Below, in pieces: positions 1-6,537 of a DNA stretch of 8,497 bases. The notes beneath the pieces are model-generated. The model did not search any database. It was not told the origin of the DNA and worked only from the letters and a program-made list of their open reading frames with translations. The stretch is from Chloroflexota bacterium (lineage in GTDB: Bacteria > Chloroflexota > Dehalococcoidia > Bin125): the NCBI GenBank assembly GCA_027296805.1, contig JAPUIR010000037.1, positions 1 through 8,497 of the forward strand, written 5' to 3'. Every line of letters begins with the position of its first letter. Position 1 is the stretch's first letter. The position numbers and the translations under genes were made by a program.

Positions 1-690
1 CAGGATCACCAGCGTGCGACCGCCCCAGATCGACGAGATCATCGCCGTCGCACCCGCGATGTGAAAGAGTGGCACGCTCAGCAGCGTCTTGTCGTGCGCA
101 ACGTCCGGATCGGCGGGCGACATCGTGTTCGTCACGTACACGGTCAGGTCGCCGTAGGTCAGCTCCACGCCCTTAGGCATCGCCGTCGTGCCCGAGGTGT
201 AGATGATGATCGTCGCGTCTTCGTCCTCGATCTCGGTGTAAACGAACTCGTCGCTACCCGACGCCAGTAACTCCTTGTAGTGCTGCTGCCCCGCCTGCTC
301 CGACTCCAGCGAGATGACGTGCTGCAGCGACGCCGTCTGTGACCCGATCGACTTCACCAAGTCCTGGTAGCGGTCGGAGACAAAGAGCACTTTGACCTCC
401 GCCGTGTTGACCATGTAGGTCAGCTCATCTTCCTTCGCGCGGTAGTTCAGCGGCACGAAGGTCGCGCCGATCTTGGCGCAGGCGTAGTAGATGATCACGT
501 ACTCCGACGAGTTCACCGCCATCACGCCCACGTGGTCACCCCTCACGACCCCAAGCCCCTGCAAGGCGTTGGCCAGCTTCGTAACCTCCGTCTGCACCTC
601 CATGTAGCTCTTGGACACACCATCCGTGACGAGCGCCTCACGCTCGGGCACCACGGCAGCGGAAATGTCGAGAAATTCAGCAGTGTTCAT
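1..690 (-). CDS. AMP-forming acyl-CoA synthetase/ligase (ANL superfamily), N-terminal part
   Basis: This is the first 230 residues of an adenylating acyl-CoA ligase; the rest lies beyond the left edge. Such enzymes activate a carboxylic acid with ATP to an acyl-AMP and then to the CoA thioester, usually in the cytoplasm. Seen directly: the N-terminal block with LGVVRGDHVGVMAVNSSEY (46-64), GATFVPLNYR (75-84), the phosphate-binding A3 motif YTSGTTAMPKGV (164-175), and the A4-like VPLFHIAG (206-213). The A3 motif has Ala170 where Gly is commonest, a tolerated variant in my knowledge of the family. The ATG at 690 is preceded by AAGGA (703-699) with an 8-nt spacer, and it begins a normal family N terminus. 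It lies downstream of a crotonase on the same strand, which suggests that an acid is activated and then processed by beta-oxidation-like steps. The C-terminal lid domain and substrate pocket are not visible, so chain length or aromatic specificity cannot be assigned. Confidence 0.93.
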   Translation of the reverse strand, partial: MNTAEFLDISAAVVPEREALVTDGVSKSYMEVQTEVTKLANALQGLGVVRGDHVGVMAVNSSEYVIIYYACAKIGATFVPLNYRAKEDELTYMVNTAEVKVLFVSDRYQDLVKSIGSQTASLQHVISLESEQAGQQHYKELLASGSDEFVYTEIEDEDATIIIYTSGTTAMPKGVELTYGDLTVYVTNTMSPADPDVAHDKTLLSVPLFHIAGATAMISSIWGGRTLVIL

Positions 691-764
691 CGGCCTGTTC
701 CTTGTCGCGTTCGATCCACGGCGGCTGACCAAAGCGCCGTTGGCGCGCCCGACGGTGAGCCGAG

Positions 765-794
765 ATTATCAATGACCTACGAATCCCTGGTCTA
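765..794 (-). promoter_or_regulatory. Candidate sigma70-type promoter for the acyl-CoA ligase
   Basis: On the minus strand, a TAGACC box (794-789) and a GATAAT box (770-765) are separated by 18 bp. The -10 matches the consensus at five of six positions and the -35 at four of six. The -35 overlaps the TAG stop of the upstream crotonase. A start near 758 would give a leader of about 68 nt before the ligase ATG. This would let the ligase be expressed apart from the crotonase. It is pattern matching only, but an AT-rich -10 stands out in this GC-rich gap. Confidence 0.4.
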
Positions 795-1556
795 CGGGCT
801 GTGAGACGCTCTGTCCAGCCCGCTCCCGCCCCCCGCGCGCCGACGTTGCACCAAGGCCGACGCCGCATCCCTCGCGATCGCCGCCTCCAGCGGCAGATCG
901 AGCCCGCGCCGCACGCTGCCCTTGGCGGCGGCCAGCCCCGGTCGCTCTCGCGAGGCGATCGCCCGCGCCAGCGCCATCACCGTCGACTCCAGCTCCGCGG
1001 CCGGAACCACCTGGTTGACCAGCCCCCACTCCAGCGCTTGACTCGCGTCGATCTGGTCCCCGCTCACCACCATTCCCAGTCCGACTCCCGGCGGCACGGT
1101 GCGCGGCATCGTTTGCGTGCCCCCCGCCGACGGGATGTAGCCCAGCGTCACCTCGGGTAGCGCGATCACCGTGTCGTCCGCGGCGATGCGCAGGTCGCAG
1201 TAGAGCGGTAGTTCGATCCCCGCCCCAAAGCAGAAGCCGTGCAGCGCTGCGATCGTGACCGCCGGCAGATCTTCCAGGAGCGCCCACAGATCCCGATCGT
1301 GCCGTGCGCGTCGCGCTTCGATATAGGACGGCGCCGTGCCGAACTCCGCGATATCCGCCCCCGCGGAGAACGCCCGCTCCGAGGCCCCCCGAAAGCACAG
1401 CACCCGCACCTCGGGATCCCAGCCCACCGCCTGCAGGTAGGTCCAGAGCTCATCCCGCATGGCCAGATTGATCGCGTTCAGCGCCTCGGGCCGGTTCAGC
1501 GTGATCCAGGCGACGCCCGGTTCCGTCTTCTCGTAAAGCACGAGCGGGTCAGCCAT
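792..1556 (-). CDS. Enoyl-CoA hydratase/isomerase (crotonase family)
   Basis: This 254-residue cytoplasmic crotonase probably hydrates or isomerises an enoyl-CoA. Visible motifs are WITLNRPEALNAI (17-29), the first oxyanion-hole segment AFSAGADIAEF (62-72), the second one FGAGIEL (110-116), and LPEVTLGYIPSAGGTQ (133-148). Glu115 and Glu135 align with the two catalytic glutamates of rat mitochondrial enoyl-CoA hydratase (Glu144 and Glu164), so hydratase chemistry is possible. The C terminus is unusual. After residue 235 the usual tail of the type TEDRxEGxxAFxEKRxPxF is replaced by a short Arg/Gly/Ser-rich stretch ending in SHSP, and neither other frame contains the missing motif. The ATG at 1556 has only a weak ribosome site but gives the normal family N terminus. 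It lies between the small paralogous proteins upstream and the acyl-CoA ligase downstream. The exact substrate is unknown. Confidence 0.9.
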   Translation of the reverse strand: MADPLVLYEKTEPGVAWITLNRPEALNAINLAMRDELWTYLQAVGWDPEVRVLCFRGASERAFSAGADIAEFGTAPSYIEARRARHDRDLWALLEDLPAVTIAALHGFCFGAGIELPLYCDLRIAADDTVIALPEVTLGYIPSAGGTQTMPRTVPPGVGLGMVVSGDQIDASQALEWGLVNQVVPAAELESTVMALARAIASRERPGLAAAKGSVRRGLDLPLEAAIARDAASALVQRRRAGGGSGLDRASHSP

Positions 1557-1568
1557 CGGTTCGCCCAG

Positions 1569-1593
1569 CTCTCACCAGACAGGCCTCTCACCA
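1569..1593 (-). repeat. Tandem 9-bp direct repeat upstream of the crotonase
   Basis: The minus-strand sequence TGGTGAGAG occurs twice, at 1593-1585 and 1577-1569, with a 16-bp period and 7 bp between copies. It lies in the 64-bp gap between a small protein gene and the crotonase start, 12 nt upstream of the ATG. It could be a two-site protein-binding element or a translational signal, or chance. No regulator is visible in the window. Confidence 0.4.
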
Positions 1594-1620
1594 AGCGTCA
1601 GCCCGGACCGCGCCCAGGGG

Positions 1621-1863
1621 TCAACGGTTGTCGGACGAGCGGATGTCACTCTTTCGGCGGACGTCCCACAGACGTTGCAGATCGGCGTTCAGCTTCTCGT
1701 GCAGCGCCTTCATCTCCTCGCCGCCCGTCCGCATCTCGCCCGACTTCCAGCGCCGGATCTTCGCCCGATCGGTCTTGTTCATCTTCACGTCGTCCAGCAT
1801 CGCGTTGATCACGAACGACATCAGCTCCCACGACTCCTCAAGATCGAGTTCAACCTTGACCAT
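1621..1863 (-). CDS. Small hypothetical protein, 80 aa, paralogue A of a tandem pair
   Basis: I do not recognise a family. The start at 1863 is well supported by AAGGAG (1877-1872) with an 8-nt spacer; the frame stays open further upstream but would run into the neighbouring gene. The protein begins with a strand-like MVKVELDL, followed by largely helical, highly charged sequence with a basic C terminus (RRKSDIRSSDNR). It has no signal peptide, membrane helix or cysteines, so it is probably a soluble cytoplasmic protein. It aligns without gaps, offset by one residue, to the neighbouring 80-residue protein. Shared residues include V4, L6, D7, E10, M15, D24, V26, I36, R37 and W39. It sits 50 bp after that paralogue and 64 bp before a crotonase, so it probably belongs to the acyl-CoA operon. 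An accessory, chaperone-like or regulatory role would be a guess. Confidence 0.78.
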   Translation of the reverse strand: MVKVELDLEESWELMSFVINAMLDDVKMNKTDRAKIRRWKSGEMRTGGEEMKALHEKLNADLQRLWDVRRKSDIRSSDNR

Positions 1864-1913
1864 AGCTCTCACTCCTTCCGCCCGGACAGCCGTGCGGCCG
1901 CCCGGCACGGGGC

Positions 1914-2156
1914 CTAACTGCGGTAGTAGTCCCGGCGTCGAATCGTTTTGCTCAGCTCGTCGTCGATCTTGTTCCCCAACGCCTCGTTCATCGCTACCGC
2001 GAAGTCGAACAACGGGACCGACCCTTCCTCCAGGTGCGTCCGCCACTCCCGGATCGCCTCGTCTGCTTTCTCGCCCAACTCCACCTGATCGATCACGACC
2101 GACGTGATCAAGGCCATGAAGGACTTGGCCTCTTGTTCATCCAGGATGACCCGCAT
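1914..2156 (-). CDS. Small hypothetical protein, 80 aa, paralogue B of a tandem pair
   Basis: I do not recognise a family. The ATG at 2156 is supported by GAGGAG (2171-2166) with a 9-nt spacer. The frame is open as far as 2555, but that extension runs through the upstream crotonase gene and is not plausible. The product starts with MRVILDEQEAKSF, a short strand-like segment, then an amphipathic stretch (residues 13-27), a conserved-looking AIREWR (34-39), and a second probable helix (50-73) ending in a basic, tyrosine-containing tail. There is no signal peptide or membrane segment. It has the same length as the downstream small protein and aligns to it without gaps across the first 40 residues, so the two look like an old tandem duplication. 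It follows the altered crotonase by 154 bp, and a possible promoter lies in that gap. Confidence 0.78.
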   Translation of the reverse strand: MRVILDEQEAKSFMALITSVVIDQVELGEKADEAIREWRTHLEEGSVPLFDFAVAMNEALGNKIDDELSKTIRRRDYYRS

Positions 2157-2242
2157 CGTGGTCGGCTCCTCAATCTTCTCGTCTTCGCGCGACGTGTCTT
2201 TCAGTACGAAGTGTCTCGCTCGGCGCACGCCGCCGCTGCGCC

Positions 2243-2260
2243 GGAATCTTCGCGGATTCC
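2243..2260. repeat. Perfect inverted repeat in the leader of the small-protein pair
   Basis: GGAATC and GATTCC form a 6-bp perfect stem around a 6-nt loop. It lies between the candidate -10 box at 2279-2274 and the small-protein start at 2156. No T-run follows on either strand, so it does not look like an intrinsic terminator. It may be an operator or a leader hairpin, or chance. Confidence 0.35.
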
Positions 2261-2273
2261 AGGCTCCCGCAAA

Positions 2274-2302
2274 ACTGTATGCGCTGTCGCCCGTACCGTG
2301 AA
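2274..2302 (-). promoter_or_regulatory. Candidate promoter for the small paralogous protein pair
   Basis: On the minus strand, TTCACG (2302-2297) and TACAGT (2279-2274) are spaced by 17 bp. They match the sigma70 consensus at four of six positions each. Transcription would begin near 2267 and give a leader of about 110 nt. This 154-bp gap is the longest in the minus-strand cluster, which fits an internal promoter. The call rests on pattern only. Confidence 0.35.
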
Positions 2303-2310
2303 GCCGGAAA

Positions 2311-3036
2311 TCATCGGCCGTGAAACTCCGGATCCCGCTTCTCCACGAACGCCTCCACCCCCTCGGCTCGGTCCTCGGTCGTTTGCAGGAGCACGGTGAG
2401 ATCGGTCTCGTAGCGCAGCGCCTGGTCGAGCGGCATCTCGATCCCGCGCCGCACCGCCTCCTTGGCAAAGCGGGTCGCCAGCGGACCTCGCTGCGCGATG
2501 CGCGCCGCCAGCGCCGCCGCCTCCGACGCCGGGTCTTCCGCCACCACGGAGACAAGCCCCCATGTCCGCGCCGTCATCGCATCGATCGGCTGCGAGATCA
2601 GCACCAGTTCCAGCGCACGGCCTCGGCCCACCGCGCGTGCCAGCCGCTGCAGGCCGCCCGCGATCGGAAGTTGGTCGCCCGCGCTGGGCAGTCCGATCGT
2701 GATCCCGGTCCCCGCCACCCGCACATCCGCACACAACGCCAGCTCCAACCCGCCATCGACCAGCGGCGCGTCGAGCAGCGCCACCGTCGCCTGCGGCAGC
2801 CTCGCGAACGCCCCCAAGGGATCGCCCACCAGCCGCGCCTCCTCCGCCCCCTCGATCGCCTCCGCACTCCAGCCCGACCAGACGGCCCCGTCCCCCGTCA
2901 GCAGGCAGACCCGCACCGCGTCATCGTCCGCCACGTATTCGCAGAACCCGGTCAACTCCCCCACACGCTCCGCGTCCAGCGGCCCTTCGAGCCGAATCGT
3001 GGCGACGGAGTCGTCGACCTTGAGCGCACTGGCCAT
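2311..3036 (-). CDS. Crotonase-family protein with an altered active site
   Basis: This 241-residue protein has the full crotonase fold signature. It includes GGLELALCADVRVA (95-108), PIAGGLQRLARAVGRGRALEL (124-144), and the standard C-terminal tail TEDRAEGVEAFVEKRDPEF (220-238). Glu98 corresponds to the first catalytic glutamate of rat enoyl-CoA hydratase. The second glutamate (normally in PExxLG) is replaced by Ser118, in GLPSAGDQLPIAGG, with one residue fewer. The usual first oxyanion segment AFxAGADxxE reads VWSGWSAEAIE (52-62), and the NG before the second oxyanion loop reads DAP. It may therefore catalyse something other than hydration, or be a non-catalytic partner. The ATG at 3036 follows GGGAGG (3049-3044) with a 7-nt spacer. 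It is the first gene of the minus-strand cluster and diverges from the alpha/beta hydrolase. The family call is firm; the activity is not. Confidence 0.88.
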   Translation of the reverse strand: MASALKVDDSVATIRLEGPLDAERVGELTGFCEYVADDDAVRVCLLTGDGAVWSGWSAEAIEGAEEARLVGDPLGAFARLPQATVALLDAPLVDGGLELALCADVRVAGTGITIGLPSAGDQLPIAGGLQRLARAVGRGRALELVLISQPIDAMTARTWGLVSVVAEDPASEAAALAARIAQRGPLATRFAKEAVRRGIEMPLDQALRYETDLTVLLQTTEDRAEGVEAFVEKRDPEFHGR

Positions 3037-3122
3037 ATCGTCGCCTCCCGGGGCGCCGCGAGCGGACGCAGCACCCGGCCGGTCGTCAACGAACCTCGCT
3101 GCCCGCTGACAACCGCGTCCAC

Positions 3123-3129
3123 TAGCGTA
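3123..3129. promoter_or_regulatory. Candidate shared -10 element of a bidirectional promoter
   Basis: TAGCGTA reads TAGCGT on the plus strand and TACGCT on the minus strand, so both strands carry a TAnnnT box in the 98-bp divergent gap. On the plus strand the box ends 6 nt before the hydrolase ATG at 3135, placing the expected transcript start on or next to that ATG. No Shine-Dalgarno sequence precedes the ATG, which fits a leaderless mRNA. On the minus strand it would give a leader of about 80 nt to the crotonase, which has a strong ribosome site. No convincing -35 is visible for either direction. Confidence 0.35.
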
Positions 3130-3134
3130 CTCAC

Positions 3135-4055
3135 ATGCCCGCCACGCGCGTCGATCCCACCTCCCAGCGGCGAGAGATTCGCGGCCTCAGCCTCAACTAC
3201 TGGGAGTGGCCCTCCGATTCACTTCCGGCGCCGGTCGACCTGCTGTTCATCCACGCCACCGGCTTTCACGCCCGCGTCTGGGATCCGGTCATCCGCCGCC
3301 TCCCCACCTCTTGGCGCTGCCTCGCGCTCGACATGCGCGGCCACGGCCTCAGCGACGAAGCCGCCGATGGCTACGACTGGGAAAAGCTCGTCGCCGACAC
3401 CGCCGCCGCGGCCGAAGCCCTCGACCTCAAGAGTGCGCTTGGGGTCGGGCACTCCATGGGCGGCTTCGTCATCGCCGGAGCGGCCGCTCGAACCCAGGCC
3501 AATTTCCGCTTCCGCGGCCTCGTCCTCGCCGACCCGACCATCACCGATGCCCAGGACCCCCGCCGCCGCGCTGTGCGACTCCCCCTGGGCGACGCGGCAG
3601 CGCCCGGCAACGAACGCGTCTCAACCGACGCCGGCCGTCGCCGGCCGATCTGGGACTCGCCGCGCGCCATGTTCGACTCGTACCGCACGCGCGGCCCGTT
3701 CGACACCTGGGAGACCGAGGCGCTCCACGCCTACTGCGACTTCGCGCTCGTGCCTCATCGAGGCAAAGGCATGCGCCTGGCCTGCCCGCCGGAGGTGGAA
3801 GCCGCCACGTTCGCCGCCAACCAGGGCAGCGATCCCTGGCCCGGCCTAGCCAGACTGGGCATGCCCGCCGTCGTCATGCGCGGCACGTCCGACCACGGAC
3901 GGCGATCGGTCACGAGCCCCCGCGTCGCCAAGGTCATCCCGCACGGCGTGGACGTGCCGGTCCCCGCCTCCAACCACTTCATCCCCATGGAGCGTCCGGA
4001 CCTGGTCGCGGACGAGATCGGGCGCCTCGCTCGCAGCCTGGGCCTGCCCGCTTAG
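3135..4055 (+). CDS. Alpha/beta-fold hydrolase
   Basis: This 306-residue protein is a typical single-domain alpha/beta hydrolase and probably cleaves an ester, lactone, thioester or similar bond in the cytoplasm. Seen directly: the oxyanion-side motif LLFIHATGFHARVW (36-49), DMRGHGLSD (66-74), the nucleophile elbow GHSMGG with Ser107 (105-110), the strand MPAVVMRGTSDHG (243-255) with Asp253 as likely acid, and SNHFIPMERP (279-288) with His281 as likely base. The segment LACPPEVEA (215-223) recurs in one broad subgroup of bacterial hydrolases, as I recall it. There is no signal peptide. The ATG lacks a Shine-Dalgarno sequence and has a TAnnnT box 6 nt upstream, so leaderless translation is possible. 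The gene diverges from the crotonase cluster, and its stop codon overlaps that of the convergent penicillin-acylase gene. The substrate cannot be inferred. Confidence 0.92.
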   Translation: MPATRVDPTSQRREIRGLSLNYWEWPSDSLPAPVDLLFIHATGFHARVWDPVIRRLPTSWRCLALDMRGHGLSDEAADGYDWEKLVADTAAAAEALDLKSALGVGHSMGGFVIAGAAARTQANFRFRGLVLADPTITDAQDPRRRAVRLPLGDAAAPGNERVSTDAGRRRPIWDSPRAMFDSYRTRGPFDTWETEALHAYCDFALVPHRGKGMRLACPPEVEAATFAANQGSDPWPGLARLGMPAVVMRGTSDHGRRSVTSPRVAKVIPHGVDVPVPASNHFIPMERPDLVADEIGRLARSLGLPA

Positions 4056-6529
4056 GAACCCGGTGTCGCCTGGCCATTCTCCGACGCGGGCTCCAGCACC
4101 AGGCGGTGCCGGCCCTCCTGCTCCACGACAGCCCGCTCGGTGCGCAGAGGCCGGGTGCGGCCCTCCATCCAGTCGTCCAGCAGATCCGTGCGATGCGGGT
4201 GCCCGCGTCGCTCGCTCTGGCCACCGGCCAGGGCGAACTCCGCCGTGGGCGGATCCGTCAGATCGACGATCAGCCGCAGCGCGGGGATCGCGCTGACCCG
4301 CGCGAACGGATCGACGGCCACTGGCCCGGCTTGGAACACCGTATTCGCGTCCCCGGCGAACTCGAACGGGCCCACGTCGAACAGCCGCGCGGTCGCCGGT
4401 TCGTCGTGCAATCCGTGCGCCAGAGTCAACTGGTGGCAACGGCCCCAGGTCCAGCGAGCCGGGTCGCGCCCCAGCCGCGAACGCAGCAGATCCACGCCCT
4501 CCCGGAACGACCGCGTCAGCACCGCCGTCCACACCTCGCGACCGCTCACCCCCACCCTCACGGGACCGAACCAGTCCGGCGGCGCTTCGTCCAGCAGGTC
4601 CAGCACCAACGACGCTCCCCGCGCCGTCAGCATGTTCAAATTCGGGATCGCATGGACGCGGCCCACGTAAACCTCAACCGCATCGCCGATCTTCGTCCGC
4701 AGCACCGCGTCCAGCAGCCGGCTGAACGTGGTCGACACGACCGCCGCCGCCACTGAATCACTCGCCATCACCCCGTCCCATGACGCGACTTGCGCGAACA
4801 GCTTCCGCTCGCGGTCGTCCTGCGCCTCGATCGTGGCCAGGTGGCTTTGCAGACGAGCGCCCGGGATCGAGTAGCGGTCGACCTGCAGCGCGCGCGCCGC
4901 CTCGAACGTGTGCGGCACCGCCTCAATCCCCTCGCCGATGCGCTGCGCCCGGTACGCATCGAGGAACTCCCCGTCGAAAGGCAACTGCTCGATCGGTTCC
5001 GGCGGATTGTTCGCGCTCCAGACCAACCCGCCCGGCGGATCGAACGTGTGCGGCAATCGCTCGAAAGGCACCCAGACATCCTCGCCGTCCCCTGCCCCCA
5101 GCTCTGATTCGGACTCCCAGCCCCGCAGCGGCAACCAGGCGCTGCCCGGCGGCCGGGCCGGGATCAGGCCGCTGGTCTGCATCCCGATGTGCCCGTCGAC
5201 GTCGGCGTAGCCAAAGGCCAGGTTGAAATCCTCGAACCCGGCGACCGCCTCACGGAACTCGTCCACGTTGCTTGCGGTCAGGAGGCCGAGCAAGCCCTGA
5301 CCGCTCGTCGCCGTGCCCAAGATCGGAGAACGTAGGGCCAGCGCATGACGCACGCCCGGAAGCTCCGGCGACACGACTGGCCCGTGCCGCGTGATCCGCA
5401 CCCGCGCCGTCTCGCTTGGGTGGCCCCGCACCCGGATCGTCTCCTCCACGACGCTCGCCTCGGCCCAGCCCTGACTGGTCCGGTAGCGGTCGGAGTCCGG
5501 CTCGAACTCCTCCAGCACCAGGTCTTGGACCGATGCCAGCGACGCCGTCGGCCCCCACGCGATGCGCCGGTTGTGACCCCAGATGATGCCCGGCAGACCG
5601 GGCACGCTCGCCCCCGCCGCCGTGAACTCCGGACAGTCCAGATGGACGAAATACCCGTTCGAGGGGAAGACCGCCGACAGATGGGGATCGCAAGCGAACA
5701 GCGCCCGCCCGGTATCGGTCCGCTCCGGCGCGATCGCCCAGTTGTTGCTGCCCAACCCCGGTGTAGCCAGCAGCGCCTCTCCCACTGCGCCGCGGTACGC
5801 CGACACCAGCTCGTCCGTCAGCGCCCCGTAGGGCGCCCCCGGCGGATCGATGACCGGGCCCGCCGCCGGCGATCCCGGATCGACGGCGTGCACCGCCTCC
5901 ACCCCCGCCGCTTCGACCAGCCGGGCCCGCAAGATTTGGATCTCCCAGGCCGGGGTCAACATGAAGGACAGCATCTTGCCCCACAGCACCGAGTCCTGCG
6001 CTCGCCAGGGCTCCGGCTCGTAGTCCAGGATCCGCAGCTCCAGCGGCGGCGACGTGCGTTCGAAGGCCGCATTGATTCCATGCATGTAGGGCAGGAACCG
6101 GCCCTGCAGCTCCACCGGCATCGTCTCCCAGGTCAGATCCGCCGAGCGCTGCATCCCCAGATGGCGCATCAGCCGGTCGGTCGGCAACCCCTTCGGTCCC
6201 GTCACCTCCGCCATCCGGCCTTGCGCCGCCCGCCGGTAGAATTCCATCTGCCAGAACCGATCCTGGCCGTGCACAAAGCCCAGCGCGAACAGCGCGTCGT
6301 CCGCGTCCCCCGCGAAGCAATGCGGCACGCCCGACCTGTCCCGCACGATCTCGACCGCCCCATGCAAACCCTCGACCGTCAACCGACCATCGACCTGCGG
6401 CGGCGGCGGCGGCCGCAAGCGGTCCGCGACCACGGCCCCCAAGAACGACCGCGCCTGCACGGCCTGAAAGCGCGCGCTGCGCAGGCGGGCGCGGATGCCG
6501 CGCGGTGAGAGGGCGTCGGAGCTGGACAT
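4052..6529 (-). CDS. Penicillin acylase family protein (Ntn amidohydrolase)
   Basis: The family makes a precursor that cleaves itself into alpha and beta chains and hydrolyses amide bonds of acylated substrates such as beta-lactams or N-acyl homoserine lactones. With the start at 6529 the protein has 825 residues. The probable autocleavage site is Gly260-Ser261 in LGSNNWAIAPER, making Ser261 the beta-chain N-terminal nucleophile. Other family features are ALGFVHGQDRFWQMEF near 82-97, DPHL (281-284), GHNRRIAWG (318-326), SANNPP (505-510, supplying the oxyanion asparagine) and YRAQRI (526-531). The N terminus is Arg-rich with a proline run, and I see no classical signal peptide although many relatives are exported. 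An in-frame start further upstream at 6703 would lie inside the divergent SDR gene and is unlikely. No Shine-Dalgarno is evident. The natural substrate is unknown. Confidence 0.92.
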   Translation of the reverse strand: MSSSDALSPRGIRARLRSARFQAVQARSFLGAVVADRLRPPPPPQVDGRLTVEGLHGAVEIVRDRSGVPHCFAGDADDALFALGFVHGQDRFWQMEFYRRAAQGRMAEVTGPKGLPTDRLMRHLGMQRSADLTWETMPVELQGRFLPYMHGINAAFERTSPPLELRILDYEPEPWRAQDSVLWGKMLSFMLTPAWEIQILRARLVEAAGVEAVHAVDPGSPAAGPVIDPPGAPYGALTDELVSAYRGAVGEALLATPGLGSNNWAIAPERTDTGRALFACDPHLSAVFPSNGYFVHLDCPEFTAAGASVPGLPGIIWGHNRRIAWGPTASLASVQDLVLEEFEPDSDRYRTSQGWAEASVVEETIRVRGHPSETARVRITRHGPVVSPELPGVRHALALRSPILGTATSGQGLLGLLTASNVDEFREAVAGFEDFNLAFGYADVDGHIGMQTSGLIPARPPGSAWLPLRGWESESELGAGDGEDVWVPFERLPHTFDPPGGLVWSANNPPEPIEQLPFDGEFLDAYRAQRIGEGIEAVPHTFEAARALQVDRYSIPGARLQSHLATIEAQDDRERKLFAQVASWDGVMASDSVAAAVVSTTFSRLLDAVLRTKIGDAVEVYVGRVHAIPNLNMLTARGASLVLDLLDEAPPDWFGPVRVGVSGREVWTAVLTRSFREGVDLLRSRLGRDPARWTWGRCHQLTLAHGLHDEPATARLFDVGPFEFAGDANTVFQAGPVAVDPFARVSAIPALRLIVDLTDPPTAEFALAGGQSERRGHPHRTDLLDDWMEGRTRPLRTERAVVEQEGRHRLVLEPASENGQATPGS

Positions 6530-6537
6530 CTGGCACG

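Noticed and set aside
677..868. Frameshifted continuation of the 1556-792 crotonase
   Set aside because: I looked in the other two frames for the missing EGxxAFxEKR tail and did not find it, so a frameshift is not supported.
1864..2046. Longer version (141 codons) of small protein A
   Set aside because: The extension is antisense-free but overlaps paralogue B out of frame, and the ATG at 1863 has a strong AAGGAG site and aligns with the start of paralogue B.
2157..2555. Longer version (213 codons) of small protein B
   Set aside because: The extension passes through the crotonase gene in another frame and is Arg/Trp-rich; the GAGGAG site fixes the start at 2156.
2320..3849. Open reading frame of 509 codons on the plus strand
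   Set aside because: It is antisense to the altered crotonase and out of frame with the hydrolase, both of which have clear family motifs; its own product is low-complexity Arg/Pro/Ser-rich.
3206..4756. Open reading frame of 516 codons on the plus strand
   Set aside because: It runs out of frame across the hydrolase and then antisense to the acylase. The product is Arg/Pro/His-rich without any domain motif, the usual by-product of GC-rich third positions.
5345..6508. Open reading frame of 387 codons opposite the acylase
   Set aside because: Its composition is Arg/His/Gln/Pro-rich with no recognisable motif, and it is fully antisense to a well-supported gene.
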